The position numbers and the translations under genes are program-made. This document shows positions 1 to 10,841 of a DNA stretch of 64,000 nt, piece by piece. The notes beneath the pieces were generated by a model. It was not told where the DNA came from, did not search any database, and was given only the letters and a program-made list of their open reading frames with translations. Location of the stretch: assembly GCF_017355985.1 (NCBI RefSeq), contig NZ_JAFIQU010000014.1, forward strand, positions 1 to 64,000, written 5' to 3'. Position 1 is the stretch's first letter. The number at the start of each line of letters is the position of its first letter. The DNA comes from Arenibaculum pallidiluteum. Its GTDB lineage: Bacteria > Pseudomonadota > Alphaproteobacteria > Azospirillales > Azospirillaceae.

Positions 1-2
1 CC

Positions 3-419
3 GGGGGCGAGCTGTACGTGTGCGGCCCGATCGGGCTGCTGGAGGCGGCGCGGCGGGCCTGGCAGGACAGCGGGCGGCCGGTGGACGGGCTGCGCTTCGA
101 GACCTTCGGGAGCAGCGGGCGCCACGCCGCGGAGGCGTTCCGGGTGTGCATTCCGCGCCTGGGCCGGGAGGTCGAGGTGCCGCGCAACCAGAGCATGCTG
201 GAGGCGCTGGAGGCGGCCGGGGTCGAGATGATCTACGACTGCCGACGCGGCGAGTGCGGGCTGTGCGCGGTGCGCATCCTGGAGGTCGAGGGCGAGATCG
301 ACCACCGCGACGTCTTCTTCTCGGAGCGGCAGAAGGCCGCCAACCAGCACATGTGCACCTGCGTCTCCCGCGCCGTCCGCGGCGCCGTCACCATCGACAC
401 CGCAGACCGCATGGACTGA
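3..419 (+). CDS. Oxygenase reductase (PDR/VanB type), C-terminal part
   Basis: The frame is open from the first bases, so the gene began before the window. The first visible residues, GGELYVCGPIGLL, are the end of a flavin/NAD-binding reductase domain (the CGP motif that contacts the nicotinamide). After a short linker comes a plant-type [2Fe-2S] ferredoxin domain with the cluster cysteines in CRRGECGLC and a later CTC. Reductase followed by ferredoxin is the order in phthalate dioxygenase reductase and vanillate O-demethylase reductase. Such proteins pass electrons from NAD(P)H to a Rieske oxygenase, which should lie upstream, outside the window. The family is secure. The substrate of the partner oxygenase cannot be told. 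Confidence 0.9.
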   Translation, partial: GGELYVCGPIGLLEAARRAWQDSGRPVDGLRFETFGSSGRHAAEAFRVCIPRLGREVEVPRNQSMLEALEAAGVEMIYDCRRGECGLCAVRILEVEGEIDHRDVFFSERQKAANQHMCTCVSRAVRGAVTIDTADRMD

Positions 420-570
420 CCCATGCGCCGGCTGGATCGAGGCGCACGACGCCTTCGATCCCTGGTGCGACTCGGCACTGGAACCTGCGAATCACGCAGC
501 GCCATGGAGTGGAACGCCGCGCCGCGGCCTCCACTCCGCCGGCATGCCGAGGCCGCACGGGACCGGCGCG

Positions 571-1605
571 TCATGAGTCCGCGACGCGCACCACGAGCTT
601 GCCGAAATTGCGCCCTTCGAGCAGGCCTGTGAAGGCGGCCGGCGCGTTCTCCAGCCCGTCGACTACGTCCTCGCGCTGCTTCACCCGGCCGGTGGAGACC
701 CAATCGCCCATATCGCGGCTGAAGGCCTCGAAACGATCGGCATAGTGGTCGAGAATGATGAAGCCCTGCATGCGGATGCGCTTCTGCAGCACCGTGGACA
801 TCGTTTTCGGCAAACGGTCCGGACCCGGCGGCGGAGCGAGGTCGTTGTAATGCGCGATCACGCCGCACACGGGTACGCGCGCGCCGATGTTGAGCAGTGG
901 AAGCACCGCATCGAACACCGCGCCCCCGACATTCTCGAAATAGACGTCGATGCCGTCCGGACAGGCGGCGGCGAGCCGCTGCGCCAGCTGCGGATCGCGC
1001 CGGTCGAGACAGACATCGAAACCGAGCTCTTCGACGACGTGGCGGCACTTCTCGGCGCCGCCGGCAATGCCGACCACCCGTGCACCCATGAGCTTGGCGA
1101 TCTGACCGACCACGGCACCGACGGCGCCGGCCGCCGCAGCCACGACCACGGTCTCGCCAGGTGCGGGCCGGCCGATATCGACCAGGCCGACATAGGCGGT
1201 GAATGCGGGCATGCCGAGCACGCCCAGGGCCTGCGAAGGCTGCGCCATCTCGCCGAGCGGGACGAGGTCCGTGCCATTGGACACCGCATAATCCTGCCAG
1301 CCAGCGCTGCCGAGCACCAAAGTGCCGGCACGAAAGCGCGGGTGCTTGGAGGCGACGATACGGTTGACCGTGCCGCCGGCCATCGGCGCACCCAGCTGCA
1401 CCGATGGTGCATAGGCGGGCCCGATCTCGTTCATCAGCTCGCGCATATAGGGGTCGAGCGAAAGGTACAGCGTGCGCAGCAGCACCTGCCCTTCGCCCAG
1501 GATGGGAAGGGCCGTTTCCTCGAGACGAAAGTCCGCCGCGGTCGGCAGGCCACGCGGCCGCGCGGCGAGGACAATGCGGCGGTTGAAGGAGTCGCTTTGC
1601 GGCAT
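571..1605 (-). CDS. NADPH-dependent MDR-family oxidoreductase (CurA/YncB-like)
   Basis: This 344-residue protein starts MPQSDSFNRRIVLAARP and belongs to the medium-chain reductases without zinc (curcumin reductase CurA, leukotriene B4 dehydrogenase type). The Rossmann glycine motif is AAAGAVGAVVGQIAKLMGARVVGIAGG, shown here in parts: AAAGAVGAVVGQ then GARVVGIAGG. The start at 1605 has an AGGAG Shine-Dalgarno; the frame runs further upstream but that part is low-complexity Arg/Ser. Such enzymes reduce the double bond of alpha,beta-unsaturated ketones or aldehydes with NADPH. A TetR gene lies directly upstream on the same strand, and an operator-like repeat lies 100 bp before this start, so induction by an electrophilic compound is likely. 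The substrate is unknown. Confidence 0.92.
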   Translation of the reverse strand: MPQSDSFNRRIVLAARPRGLPTAADFRLEETALPILGEGQVLLRTLYLSLDPYMRELMNEIGPAYAPSVQLGAPMAGGTVNRIVASKHPRFRAGTLVLGSAGWQDYAVSNGTDLVPLGEMAQPSQALGVLGMPAFTAYVGLVDIGRPAPGETVVVAAAAGAVGAVVGQIAKLMGARVVGIAGGAEKCRHVVEELGFDVCLDRRDPQLAQRLAAACPDGIDVYFENVGGAVFDAVLPLLNIGARVPVCGVIAHYNDLAPPPGPDRLPKTMSTVLQKRIRMQGFIILDHYADRFEAFSRDMGDWVSTGRVKQREDVVDGLENAPAAFTGLLEGRNFGKLVVRVADS

Positions 1606-1705
1606 GGACCTGCTCCTGGGGATGAGAGAAGAGGGTCGGCTGGATCGGCTTCGCGCGCCGGCTGACGGGATCGGGCGACAGGACGGGAAGACCGAGACTC
1701 GGGAG

Positions 1706-1720
1706 TAGACCGGTCGTCTA
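1706..1720. promoter_or_regulatory. Operator-like dyad, copy 1
   Basis: The 15-mer TAGACCGGTCGTCTA has TAGAC/GTCTA half-sites around CGGTC. It sits about 100 bp upstream of the oxidoreductase start. An identical copy lies in front of the TetR gene, so it is most likely that regulator's binding site. Confidence 0.72.
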
Positions 1721-1767
1721 GAGCTTGGGCACGGAAAGTGGCGGGACTGCATTGGCATCTCCCCGCC

Positions 1768-2376
1768 TCAGGCGTCCTTCGTCAGGCCCAGCACCTGCCG
1801 CGTTCCGGCCATTGCAGTGTCCAGAGGCGCGCGGTTGCGGGAGATCTTGGCCAGGAGGCTGGAACCGATCCAGGTCTGGTAGAGCAGGGTCGCGACGTCC
1901 TGCGCATCCTGCGCGTCCTGCATCTTCGGGAGAGAGCCTTCAGCCCTCCCGGCTTCGATGCAGCGCGCGAGGCGTTCGATCACGCCGCGCGTGCCGCGCT
2001 CCAGGACAGCGCGCATGCTGTCATGCAGATCGCAGACCTCCGCGCCAAGCTTGACCGCGAGGCAGCGGCTCTGCGCCGCGTCGGCTGTCTGAGAGTCGAG
2101 CCAGTCGGCGAAGTAGCGGACCAGCCGCTGCGCGGCCGTGCCCGGCTGCGCCAGCAGCGCGTCCATCCGCGCCAGATATTCGGTGAAGTAGGCCTCCAGC
2201 ACAGCCTCGCCGAAGGCCTCCTTGGAACCGAAGTAGTGATAGAATGAGCCTTTGGGTACCCGCGCCGCCGCCAGGAGTTCCGTCAGCCCGACCGCGGTGA
2301 AGCCCTTCTGCAGCAGCAGCGGCCTTGCGACATCAAGGATGTGCTGGCGGACGTCGGTTGCGTGGATCGGGTTCAT
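1768..2376 (-). CDS. TetR-family regulator of the adjacent oxidoreductase
   Basis: The protein has 202 residues. The N-terminal helix-turn-helix domain is typical of the family (KGFTAVGLTELLAAARVPKG then SFYHYFGSKEAF, about residues 24-55). The rest is an all-helical ligand-binding domain with a Cys in SRCLAVKLGAEVCDL, as in regulators such as AcuR and NemR that sense reactive electrophiles. The gene precedes the MDR oxidoreductase on the same strand with 162 bp between them. The identical dyads at 1706 and 2399 flank the gene, one before each of the two genes. This suggests autorepression plus repression of the oxidoreductase. The inducer is not known. Confidence 0.92.
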   Translation of the reverse strand: MNPIHATDVRQHILDVARPLLLQKGFTAVGLTELLAAARVPKGSFYHYFGSKEAFGEAVLEAYFTEYLARMDALLAQPGTAAQRLVRYFADWLDSQTADAAQSRCLAVKLGAEVCDLHDSMRAVLERGTRGVIERLARCIEAGRAEGSLPKMQDAQDAQDVATLLYQTWIGSSLLAKISRNRAPLDTAMAGTRQVLGLTKDA

Positions 2377-2398
2377 GGCAGTGGATCGTAGCCAGTAT

Positions 2399-2413
2399 TA
2401 GACCGGTCGTCTA
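2399..2413. promoter_or_regulatory. Operator-like dyad, copy 2
   Basis: This is the same TAGACCGGTCGTCTA as at 1706. It begins 23 bp upstream of the TetR start codon, where a repressor would block its own promoter. Confidence 0.75.
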
Positions 2414-2451
2414 GCACTCCCTGGCGTGGATTGCCTGCCGAGATCCCGGGT

Positions 2452-2949
2452 ATGGCGTTCGAGAGGACCGGCACCGATCTCCATGCTGACACAGTCCTGG
2501 CAGAATCTGGCATGCGGGAAGCTGGCTTCCCCGGGCTGGTCCATCTGGCCGGGGCCGGAGGATTCCGTGACGGAGCGAGGCAGCGGATGTTCCTGTCGAC
2601 GACGCAAGGGCGCTACTGGGTCGAGCTGATCGACCAGGCCACCGCCGATTGGGAGGGCTACCGCATGGGCCATGCGGTGGCGAAGTACTTCCAGCAGGCC
2701 GCGATGGACCGCCGGCGTGCGCCGCCGGGCGAGTTGGGCGAGGCGCGGTTCTTCTCGCTCAGGGACCGGAACGCGGACCCCGTCTCCACGGCCATGACGG
2801 CGCGCGGCCGGATCCAGATCGGGGTCGGGGCCGCCAATGCCACCCCCTTCCCGCGCTACGAGCCCGACTACCGGATCCTGGCTGCCCATCTCGGGGTCAG
2901 CTTCCACACCTCGTGCTATCCCTACGGGCAGCGCCCTCCTTCGCGCTGA
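2452..2949 (+). CDS. Hypothetical protein
   Basis: The open frame reads about 166 residues from the ATG at 2452. Third codon positions are strongly G/C from about 2587 on, as in the neighbouring genes, whereas the first 45 codons are less typical. The true start may therefore be the ATG at 2587, giving about 120 residues that begin MFLSTTQGRYWVELIDQA. I do not recognise a family. The sequence is soluble-looking with no signal peptide or membrane segment, and it ends with a Tyr/Pro-rich tail. It lies 70 bp upstream of glgX on the same strand and could be cotranscribed with it. Confidence 0.5.
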   Translation: MAFERTGTDLHADTVLAESGMREAGFPGLVHLAGAGGFRDGARQRMFLSTTQGRYWVELIDQATADWEGYRMGHAVAKYFQQAAMDRRRAPPGELGEARFFSLRDRNADPVSTAMTARGRIQIGVGAANATPFPRYEPDYRILAAHLGVSFHTSCYPYGQRPPSR

Positions 2950-3019
2950 GTCGGAACCGCGAAAGCGCGACCTTGTTGCGGTGGGGAGCGTCGCCTGGAC
3001 GCCCATCACCCCATGTACC

Positions 3020-5299
<2,280 letters not shown>

Positions 5300-5301
5300 G
5301 A

Positions 5302-5336
5302 GCCCCGCGGCGGCGGGGCCCCCGGATCGCGGGGGC
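5302..5336. terminator. Twin GC hairpins between convergent genes
   Basis: Two adjacent hairpins fill the gap between glgX and the convergent receiver gene: a 7-bp stem with a 4-base loop (5302-5319) and a 6-bp stem with a 7-base loop (5318-5336). They share boundary bases, so they would be alternatives. There is no T-run. A bidirectional termination role is inferred from position only. Confidence 0.4.
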
Positions 5337-5351
5337 TCCGCCGCGCGTCCT

Positions 5352-5723
5352 TCACGCCGCGCGCCCGATGGCCGCGTCGATCTGGGTCAGCAGCTTCGAG
5401 AAATCGATCGGCTTCGGGTGGTAGTCGTCGCAGCCGGCATCGATCGCCTTCTGCCGGTCCCCCGACATGGCATGGGCCGTCAGCGCGATGATGGGGACGG
5501 AGGCCGTGACCTCCTCGGCCTTCAGGGTGCGGGCCGCGGTCCAGCCGTCCATCACCGGAAGGTTCATGTCGAGAAGCACCACGTCGGGCCGCTCGCTACG
5601 CACCTTCTCGACCCCGTCCCTGCCGTCGAAGGCGAGCACGACGTCATGGCCCCGGCGCTTCAGCCGGCGGGACAGGAAGTCCCAGATCTCCTCGTGATCC
5701 TCGACCAGCAGGATCTTCGCCAT
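5352..5723 (-). CDS. Single-domain response regulator (CheY-like)
   Basis: The 123-residue protein is a lone receiver domain. The acidic pocket is ED at residues 8-9, the phosphoacceptor is Asp52 in LLDMNLPVMDG, Thr/Ser follows in IIALTAH, and the conserved Lys104 is in HPKPID. There is no output domain. It lies 77 bp downstream of a large hybrid kinase on the same strand, so it is probably that kinase's partner or a shuttle to an output protein elsewhere. It resembles the DivK-type receivers often found next to multi-PAS hybrid kinases in alphaproteobacteria. Confidence 0.93.
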   Translation of the reverse strand: MAKILLVEDHEEIWDFLSRRLKRRGHDVVLAFDGRDGVEKVRSERPDVVLLDMNLPVMDGWTAARTLKAEEVTASVPIIALTAHAMSGDRQKAIDAGCDDYHPKPIDFSKLLTQIDAAIGRAA

Positions 5724-5800
5724 CTCACGCGCCCTTTCCTTCCACGGAGACGGGCCAACAGCCGCAGGGAGGCAGGCTCCCGGACCGGGCCCTGTAATTC

Positions 5801-8800
5801 TCAGACCGGAGCGCTTTCCCCGGCGCCCGAGACGCTCCCGCGCCGCCCCGCCGCCCCTGCCTTTGCGCGCGCGATCCGGCGCAGCTCGGCAACCAGCTCG
5901 GCCTCGGCGGCGTCGCCGGTCCCGACGATCTGGCGCACCTGCCCGCGCAGGCGCCGCCGCTCTTCGGCCGTCACCTGGTGGCTGGCCAGGGCGATCACCG
6001 GGATCGCGCGCCATTCCTGCCGTTTCCTGATCTCCTGGATCAGAGCGAAGCCGTTGGCGCCCGGAATGTGCAGGTCCATCAGGATCAGGTCGGGCCGGGC
6101 GGCATCGAGCCTCTCGAGCGCCGACGGCCCGTCCGCGGCCTCCACCACCGACCAGCCCTCGCCTTCGAGCAGCGTGCGCAGCTCGGCACGCGTAGTCTCG
6201 GCGCCCTCCACCACCAGTGCCGAGCCGTGCGTGCTGCGGTAGCGCTCGATCAGGCGCTTCAGGCGCGGCCACTGGATCGGCTTCGTCAGGAAATCCGCCG
6301 CCCCCAGGGAACGGGCCAGTGCCCGGTCGTGGGTCATGGTCACCATGATCACCGGGATCTCGGCGAGGTCGGGATCGGCCTTCAGCTCCGACAGGACCGC
6401 CCAGCCGTCCACGCGCGGCATCATGACGTCCAGAAGGATCGCGCTCGGCGCCAGCTCGCGTGCGAGCCGCAGCCCCGTCGGGCCGTCCTGGGCCGTCCGC
6501 ACGCCGAAGCCCTCGCGCCGCAGGAAGCGCGTCAGCAGCTCCCGCGTCGCCTCGTCGTCGTCGATGACAAGGACGAGATCCTCGGCCCCGCCCGTCTCCT
6601 GCTCACCCGCGCCGGTGCCGCTGGCCAGAGCCTCGGCATCCTCCCTCGCTCCAGCGCGCGCGGCATCGATGTCGGCGGGCAGCCGGAGCGTGAAGGTGGT
6701 TCCCCGGTCCTGGTGGCTCTCCACCGAGACGTCGCCCCCGAGCATGGTGCAGAAGGCCTTGGTGATCGACAGGCCGAGCCCCGTTCCGCCGAAGCGGCGC
6801 GTGGTCGAGCTGTCGGCCTGGGTGAAGCGCTGGAACAGCCGGGCCTGCTGCTCGGGCGTCATGCCGATGCCGGTGTCGGCGACGCTGAACTCCAGCCAGT
6901 CGCCCTCGGGCGCCGTGCTGCGCGAGGCGCTCAGGGTGATGGTCCCGCCCTCGGTGAACTTGGACGCGTTGCTCAGCAGGTTCAGCAGGCATTGCCGGAC
7001 CTTGACCATGTCCGAATGCATGGTGCCCAGCCCTGCGGCGCATCGCAGCTCCAGCCGGTTGGCCTTCTTCTCGACCAGCGCCTGGACGGTCTGCGCCGCT
7101 TCCGAGACCAGCGAGCCGACATCGAACTCCTCGACGTGCACCTCCATCTTGCCGGCCTCGATCTTCGAGATGTCGAGGACGTCGTTGATCAGCGACAGCA
7201 GGTGCCGCGCGTTGCTGCCGATCTTGCGGAGGTCCTCGAGCATCGTCTCGGCGCCGAGATCCTCGGCCTCCTCCTCGAGCATCTCGCTGTAGCCGATCAC
7301 TGCGCTGAGCGGCGTGCGGAGCTCGTGGCTCATATTCGCGATGAACTGGCTCTTCGCGTGGTTCGCCTCCTCGGCCGCCTCCTTGGCGGCTGCCAGCTCC
7401 TCCTCGAAGCGCTTGCGCTCGGTCACGTCCCAGGTGACGCCGATCATGCGCAGGCCCCGCCCCGCCCTTTGCCGTTCGACGGCGCCGCGTGCCACCGCCC
7501 ACCGGATCTCGCCCGTCCGCGCGCGGATGCGGAACTCGATATCGTATTCGCCGAACTCCCTGCGCGCCTGCTCGACCACCCCCATGGCATGGGCCGTGTC
7601 GTCGGGATGGATGCGCGCGAAGAACTCCTGCACCGTGATGGGCACGTCGCTCGGCAGGTCGAAGATCTCCGACAATCTGTCATCGACCTGCACCTCGCCG
7701 CTGTCGAGATCCCAGGACCAGCTCCCGATGCGGCCGATCTGCAGGGCGATCTGCAGACGGCGCTCCGCCTCGGCGGCCCGGATCTCTATGTCGCGCTGCT
7801 CGGTGATGTCGGTGTTGGTCCCGAACCACCGGACGATCCGGCCGGATTGGTCGCGGATCGGCACCGCGCGAGAGAGGAACCAGCGGTAGCTGCCGTCGCG
7901 GCCGCGGAGCGGGAAGGTGTCCTCCCAGGGCTCGCCGGCCGCGAAGCACCGCTGGAGCCGCGCGACGACCCCGTCGACATGGTCGGGATGGTGGACCTGG
8001 CGCCATCCCCAGCCGCGCATCTCCTCGAACCGCGTCCCGGTATAGTCGAACCAGCGCTGGTTGTACCAGTTGATGGCGCCGCTGCGGTCGGCCATCCAGG
8101 CGAGCTGCGGGATGTTGTCCGCGAGCGCGCGGAACCGCTCCTCGCTGGCGCGCAGCGCCGCCTCCGCCTCGCGTCGCTCGGTGATGTCCTGCAGGTAGGC
8201 CGTGAAGTGCAGGCGTCCGCCGACATCGATCGGGCTGATGGCGAGCTCGACCGGGAAACGGCTGCCGTCGGCCCGAAGCGCCTCGACCTCGATGCGCGTC
8301 CCGAGGATCGCGCCCTCGCCCGTCGCGAGATAGCGGCGCATGCCGTCACGGTGCGCCTCGCGGTATTCCGGCGGGATGATCAGATCGGCCAGGTCCTTGC
8401 CCAGCACATCCTGGCGGGAACGGCCGAAGGTGCGCTCGGCCACCGGGTTCCATTCGACGATCCGGCTGTCTTGCGTGATCGTGATGATGCAGTCGAGGGC
8501 CGCCTCGACGATCGCACCCTTCAGGGCCTCGGCCTCGTGCAGGGCCGATTCCGTCCAGCTCCGGCGGAGATACTGGCCGATCTGGTGCCCGAGAGTCGCC
8601 ACGGTCTCGACGAGGCCCTCGTCCGGCCTCGGCGCGTGCCCGCGGAGGAACTCGATCACCCCGAGGGTCCGCGCCCCGACCTTCACCGGGAAAGCGATGG
8701 CTGCCTTCAGCGCGCCTTGCGCGGCCGCCGCGCGCCGCACGAAGCCGGAATCCCCGGCGATGTCCTCGATCCAGAGCGGCTCGCCTGCCTCCCAGACGCG

Positions 8801-9538
8801 CCCCGGCAGCCCCTCGCCCCGCGCAAGGCCCAGCCGCCGCGTCTCCTCCACGAAGGCACTCGCGTCGATGTCCGACTGGACCCAGTCCCCGGCGCTGCGC
8901 AGCACGTCGCGCTGCTCGTCGATGGTCCAGAACGTGCCGACGGACCAGCCGAACCCTGACCCGATCGCCGCGAGCGTCCGGCGCACGGCAACCTCGGGCT
9001 CGGCAGCCTCGGCCAGGACGCGGCTCACCGCGATCTGGACCGTCAGCCGGCGCCTGGCCTGCCGGGCCTGAGAGACGTCCTGGAACGTGACCACGCCACC
9101 GGCCGGAACCCCGTCCTCGATCAGGGGATAGGCCGAGTATTCCGCGATGAAGGAGGTTCCGTCCCTGCGCCACAGAGTCTCGCTGTCGAGGGTGACGGAC
9201 CGGCAGTCCCTGACGCTGGCCACGAGCGGGCATTCCGCCTCGGGATAGGGCGCGCCCCCGGGCCGGGTGTGATGGATGAGGTCGTGCATGTTGCGGCCGA
9301 GCACCTCGTCCAGCTCGTAGCCCAGGATCTTCAGCCCGGCCGCGTTGATGAAAGTGCAGCGGCCCTCGGTATCCACGCTGTAGAGGGCGTAGCCGACGGC
9401 GTTCAGCAACGCCGTGCGCCGGCGCTTCTCGGCCTCGGCCGCCGGGGCCTGCGGATCGGGGCCGTGCGGACCAGGCAACGCCTCGGGACCGCCGGATCCC
9501 CCGTCCTTGGCCGGGGCAGAAAAGCTGTGTTCCGGCAT
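5801..9538 (-). CDS. Multi-sensor hybrid histidine kinase (PAS-GAF-PAS3-HK-REC-REC)
   Basis: This 1245-residue soluble kinase has no membrane segment. In order it carries a PAS (about 44-160), a GAF (about 165-330), three more PAS domains (about 340-725), HisKA with His738 in [14 protein letters not shown], a HATPase, and two receivers with Asp1037 ([12 protein letters not shown]) and Asp1155 ([12 protein letters not shown]). The second receiver is weaker: its acidic pocket reads VVEGAET instead of the usual DD/ED, so metal binding may be poor. The start at 9538 has a GGGAG site; an upstream extension of the frame looks non-coding. The five sensory domains suggest integration of redox, light or small-ligand signals, which cannot be named. 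The lone receiver downstream is the likely partner. Confidence 0.95.
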   Translation of the reverse strand: MPEHSFSAPAKDGGSGGPEALPGPHGPDPQAPAAEAEKRRRTALLNAVGYALYSVDTEGRCTFINAAGLKILGYELDEVLGRNMHDLIHHTRPGGAPYPEAECPLVASVRDCRSVTLDSETLWRRDGTSFIAEYSAYPLIEDGVPAGGVVTFQDVSQARQARRRLTVQIAVSRVLAEAAEPEVAVRRTLAAIGSGFGWSVGTFWTIDEQRDVLRSAGDWVQSDIDASAFVEETRRLGLARGEGLPGRVWEAGEPLWIEDIAGDSGFVRRAAAAQGALKAAIAFPVKVGARTLGVIEFLRGHAPRPDEGLVETVATLGHQIGQYLRRSWTESALHEAEALKGAIVEAALDCIITITQDSRIVEWNPVAERTFGRSRQDVLGKDLADLIIPPEYREAHRDGMRRYLATGEGAILGTRIEVEALRADGSRFPVELAISPIDVGGRLHFTAYLQDITERREAEAALRASEERFRALADNIPQLAWMADRSGAINWYNQRWFDYTGTRFEEMRGWGWRQVHHPDHVDGVVARLQRCFAAGEPWEDTFPLRGRDGSYRWFLSRAVPIRDQSGRIVRWFGTNTDITEQRDIEIRAAEAERRLQIALQIGRIGSWSWDLDSGEVQVDDRLSEIFDLPSDVPITVQEFFARIHPDDTAHAMGVVEQARREFGEYDIEFRIRARTGEIRWAVARGAVERQRAGRGLRMIGVTWDVTERKRFEEELAAAKEAAEEANHAKSQFIANMSHELRTPLSAVIGYSEMLEEEAEDLGAETMLEDLRKIGSNARHLLSLINDVLDISKIEAGKMEVHVEEFDVGSLVSEAAQTVQALVEKKANRLELRCAAGLGTMHSDMVKVRQCLLNLLSNASKFTEGGTITLSASRSTAPEGDWLEFSVADTGIGMTPEQQARLFQRFTQADSSTTRRFGGTGLGLSITKAFCTMLGGDVSVESHQDRGTTFTLRLPADIDAARAGAREDAEALASGTGAGEQETGGAEDLVLVIDDDEATRELLTRFLRREGFGVRTAQDGPTGLRLARELAPSAILLDVMMPRVDGWAVLSELKADPDLAEIPVIMVTMTHDRALARSLGAADFLTKPIQWPRLKRLIERYRSTHGSALVVEGAETTRAELRTLLEGEGWSVVEAADGPSALERLDAARPDLILMDLHIPGANGFALIQEIRKRQEWRAIPVIALASHQVTAEERRRLRGQVRQIVGTGDAAEAELVAELRRIARAKAGAAGRRGSVSGAGESAPV

Positions 9539-9720
9539 TGCTGAGCTCCCCCGTGGCGACACGAACCCCGGGCCGCTCCCCGCGGCTACCAACATCGGGC
9601 AGGGAGGCTTGTTCCTGCCTTCCGGCTCCTTCCGCGCCCGTATCTGCCGTCCCGCCCGTGCGGAACGGCGCGGCGCCAGGCGTGTTTCAGCCGCAGCTTC
9701 GAGGAGGGGGATGGCTTGCG

Positions 9721-10146
9721 ATGCAGGTCTCCGAGATCATGGCCCAGGCGATCGAGTTCATCGGACCCGACGCGACCGTCCAGGACGCGGCGGTGTTGAT
9801 GGGCGAGCTGGACGTCGCCGCCCTGCCGGTGGGAACGCCCGACGACCTGCAGGGGATCGTCACGGACCGCGATATCCTGTTCCGGATCGTGGCCGAGGGC
9901 CGGGACAGCAGCGGCGTCCGCGTCCGGGACGTGATGTCCTCGACCATCTTCACCTGCCGCCCGACGGACACGCTGGAGACCGCCATGGACATCATGGCTT
10001 CGTACCACGTGCGCCGGCTGCCCGTGGTCGCCGAGACCGGCGAGGTGGTCGGGTGGGTGACGCTCTCGGACATCGCGCGCCGCATGCTCCTGGAGACGGG
10101 CGCGGTGCGGGACGCCCTCAGCGAGCTGAGCGCGACCGCGGGCTGA
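9721..10146 (+). CDS. CBS-domain pair protein
   Basis: The 141-residue protein consists of two CBS motifs that fold as one Bateman module: [20 protein letters not shown] at the N-terminus and [20 protein letters not shown] in the middle, each followed by the typical [10 protein letters not shown] or GIVTDRDI strand. Bateman modules bind adenine nucleotides or related ligands and regulate partners. A GAGGAGG Shine-Dalgarno precedes the ATG. The gene is divergent from the multi-sensor kinase, and the 182-bp gap must hold both promoters. The regulated partner is unknown. Confidence 0.92.
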   Translation: MQVSEIMAQAIEFIGPDATVQDAAVLMGELDVAALPVGTPDDLQGIVTDRDILFRIVAEGRDSSGVRVRDVMSSTIFTCRPTDTLETAMDIMASYHVRRLPVVAETGEVVGWVTLSDIARRMLLETGAVRDALSELSATAG

Positions 10147-10167
10147 GGACGACGGCCACACCGCCCC

Positions 10168-10671
10168 TCACCGCCGCAGCCCCATCCGCCGGTTCAGCCG
10201 GACGACCAGATCGGCCGGCAGTCCCAGCCGCAGGGCAAGGTAGTTCAGGTAGGCGCGGTTGACCGCGCTTTCCTTGTCCACCGCGGCCAGGGACACGGCG
10301 TAGAAGCGCGAGGCCATCCACGGCGATCCGACCTGGCGCAGCAGCAGCTCCAGCGAGACGGGCTCCGTCATCGCACGCTCGAGCACGGACCGCACATCGG
10401 CGTCCAGGACGGTCGTGGAGAGGACCCCCGAGATGCGCCTCCGCTCCTGCTCGTCCAGGTCGCCGTTGGCGTGCGCCGCCGCGATCATGGCCCGGATCAG
10501 CAGCGTGGCGTCCTCGGCGGAAAGGTCCCGGAGGTCCGAGGGCGGCGGGTCCAGGAGCTGGTGGCGGTTCTGCAGATGCCCCTGCAGGACCTTGGAGGCC
10601 AGGATCCGGTGCAGCGCCTCGGCATGGCCGAGACGGGTTCCGTGCGGCTGGTCCTGCGGCTGCTGCGTCAT
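10168..10671 (-). CDS. TerB-like/DUF533 family protein
   Basis: The 167-residue protein has the helical core of the DUF533/TerB fold: a DLSAEDATLLIRAMIAAAHA helix followed by NGDLDEQERRRI, an acidic turn like the metal-binding turn in TerB-type proteins, then helices ending in NYLALRLGLPADLV. E. coli YebE-type DUF533 proteins usually have an N-terminal membrane segment. None is seen here, so this copy looks cytoplasmic. The gene is convergent with the CBS gene and divergent from the permease. The role of the family is poorly known, and no tellurite genes lie nearby. Confidence 0.75.
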   Translation of the reverse strand: MTQQPQDQPHGTRLGHAEALHRILASKVLQGHLQNRHQLLDPPPSDLRDLSAEDATLLIRAMIAAAHANGDLDEQERRRISGVLSTTVLDADVRSVLERAMTEPVSLELLLRQVGSPWMASRFYAVSLAAVDKESAVNRAYLNYLALRLGLPADLVVRLNRRMGLRR

Positions 10672-10841
10672 CGCGATTCCGGTTCTGCCGATCTTCGGTC
10701 CGAGTGGAACGGCCGGAACCGGCCTGGGATCCCGTGCGGACCATCCTTTTGCCGATCGCGGGAACCGCGCCGCGACGCGTTCGGAACGGCTGGGGAACGG
10801 CGGGGTTATCGCCTTGCCTATTTCACCGGCCTTACCCGGAC

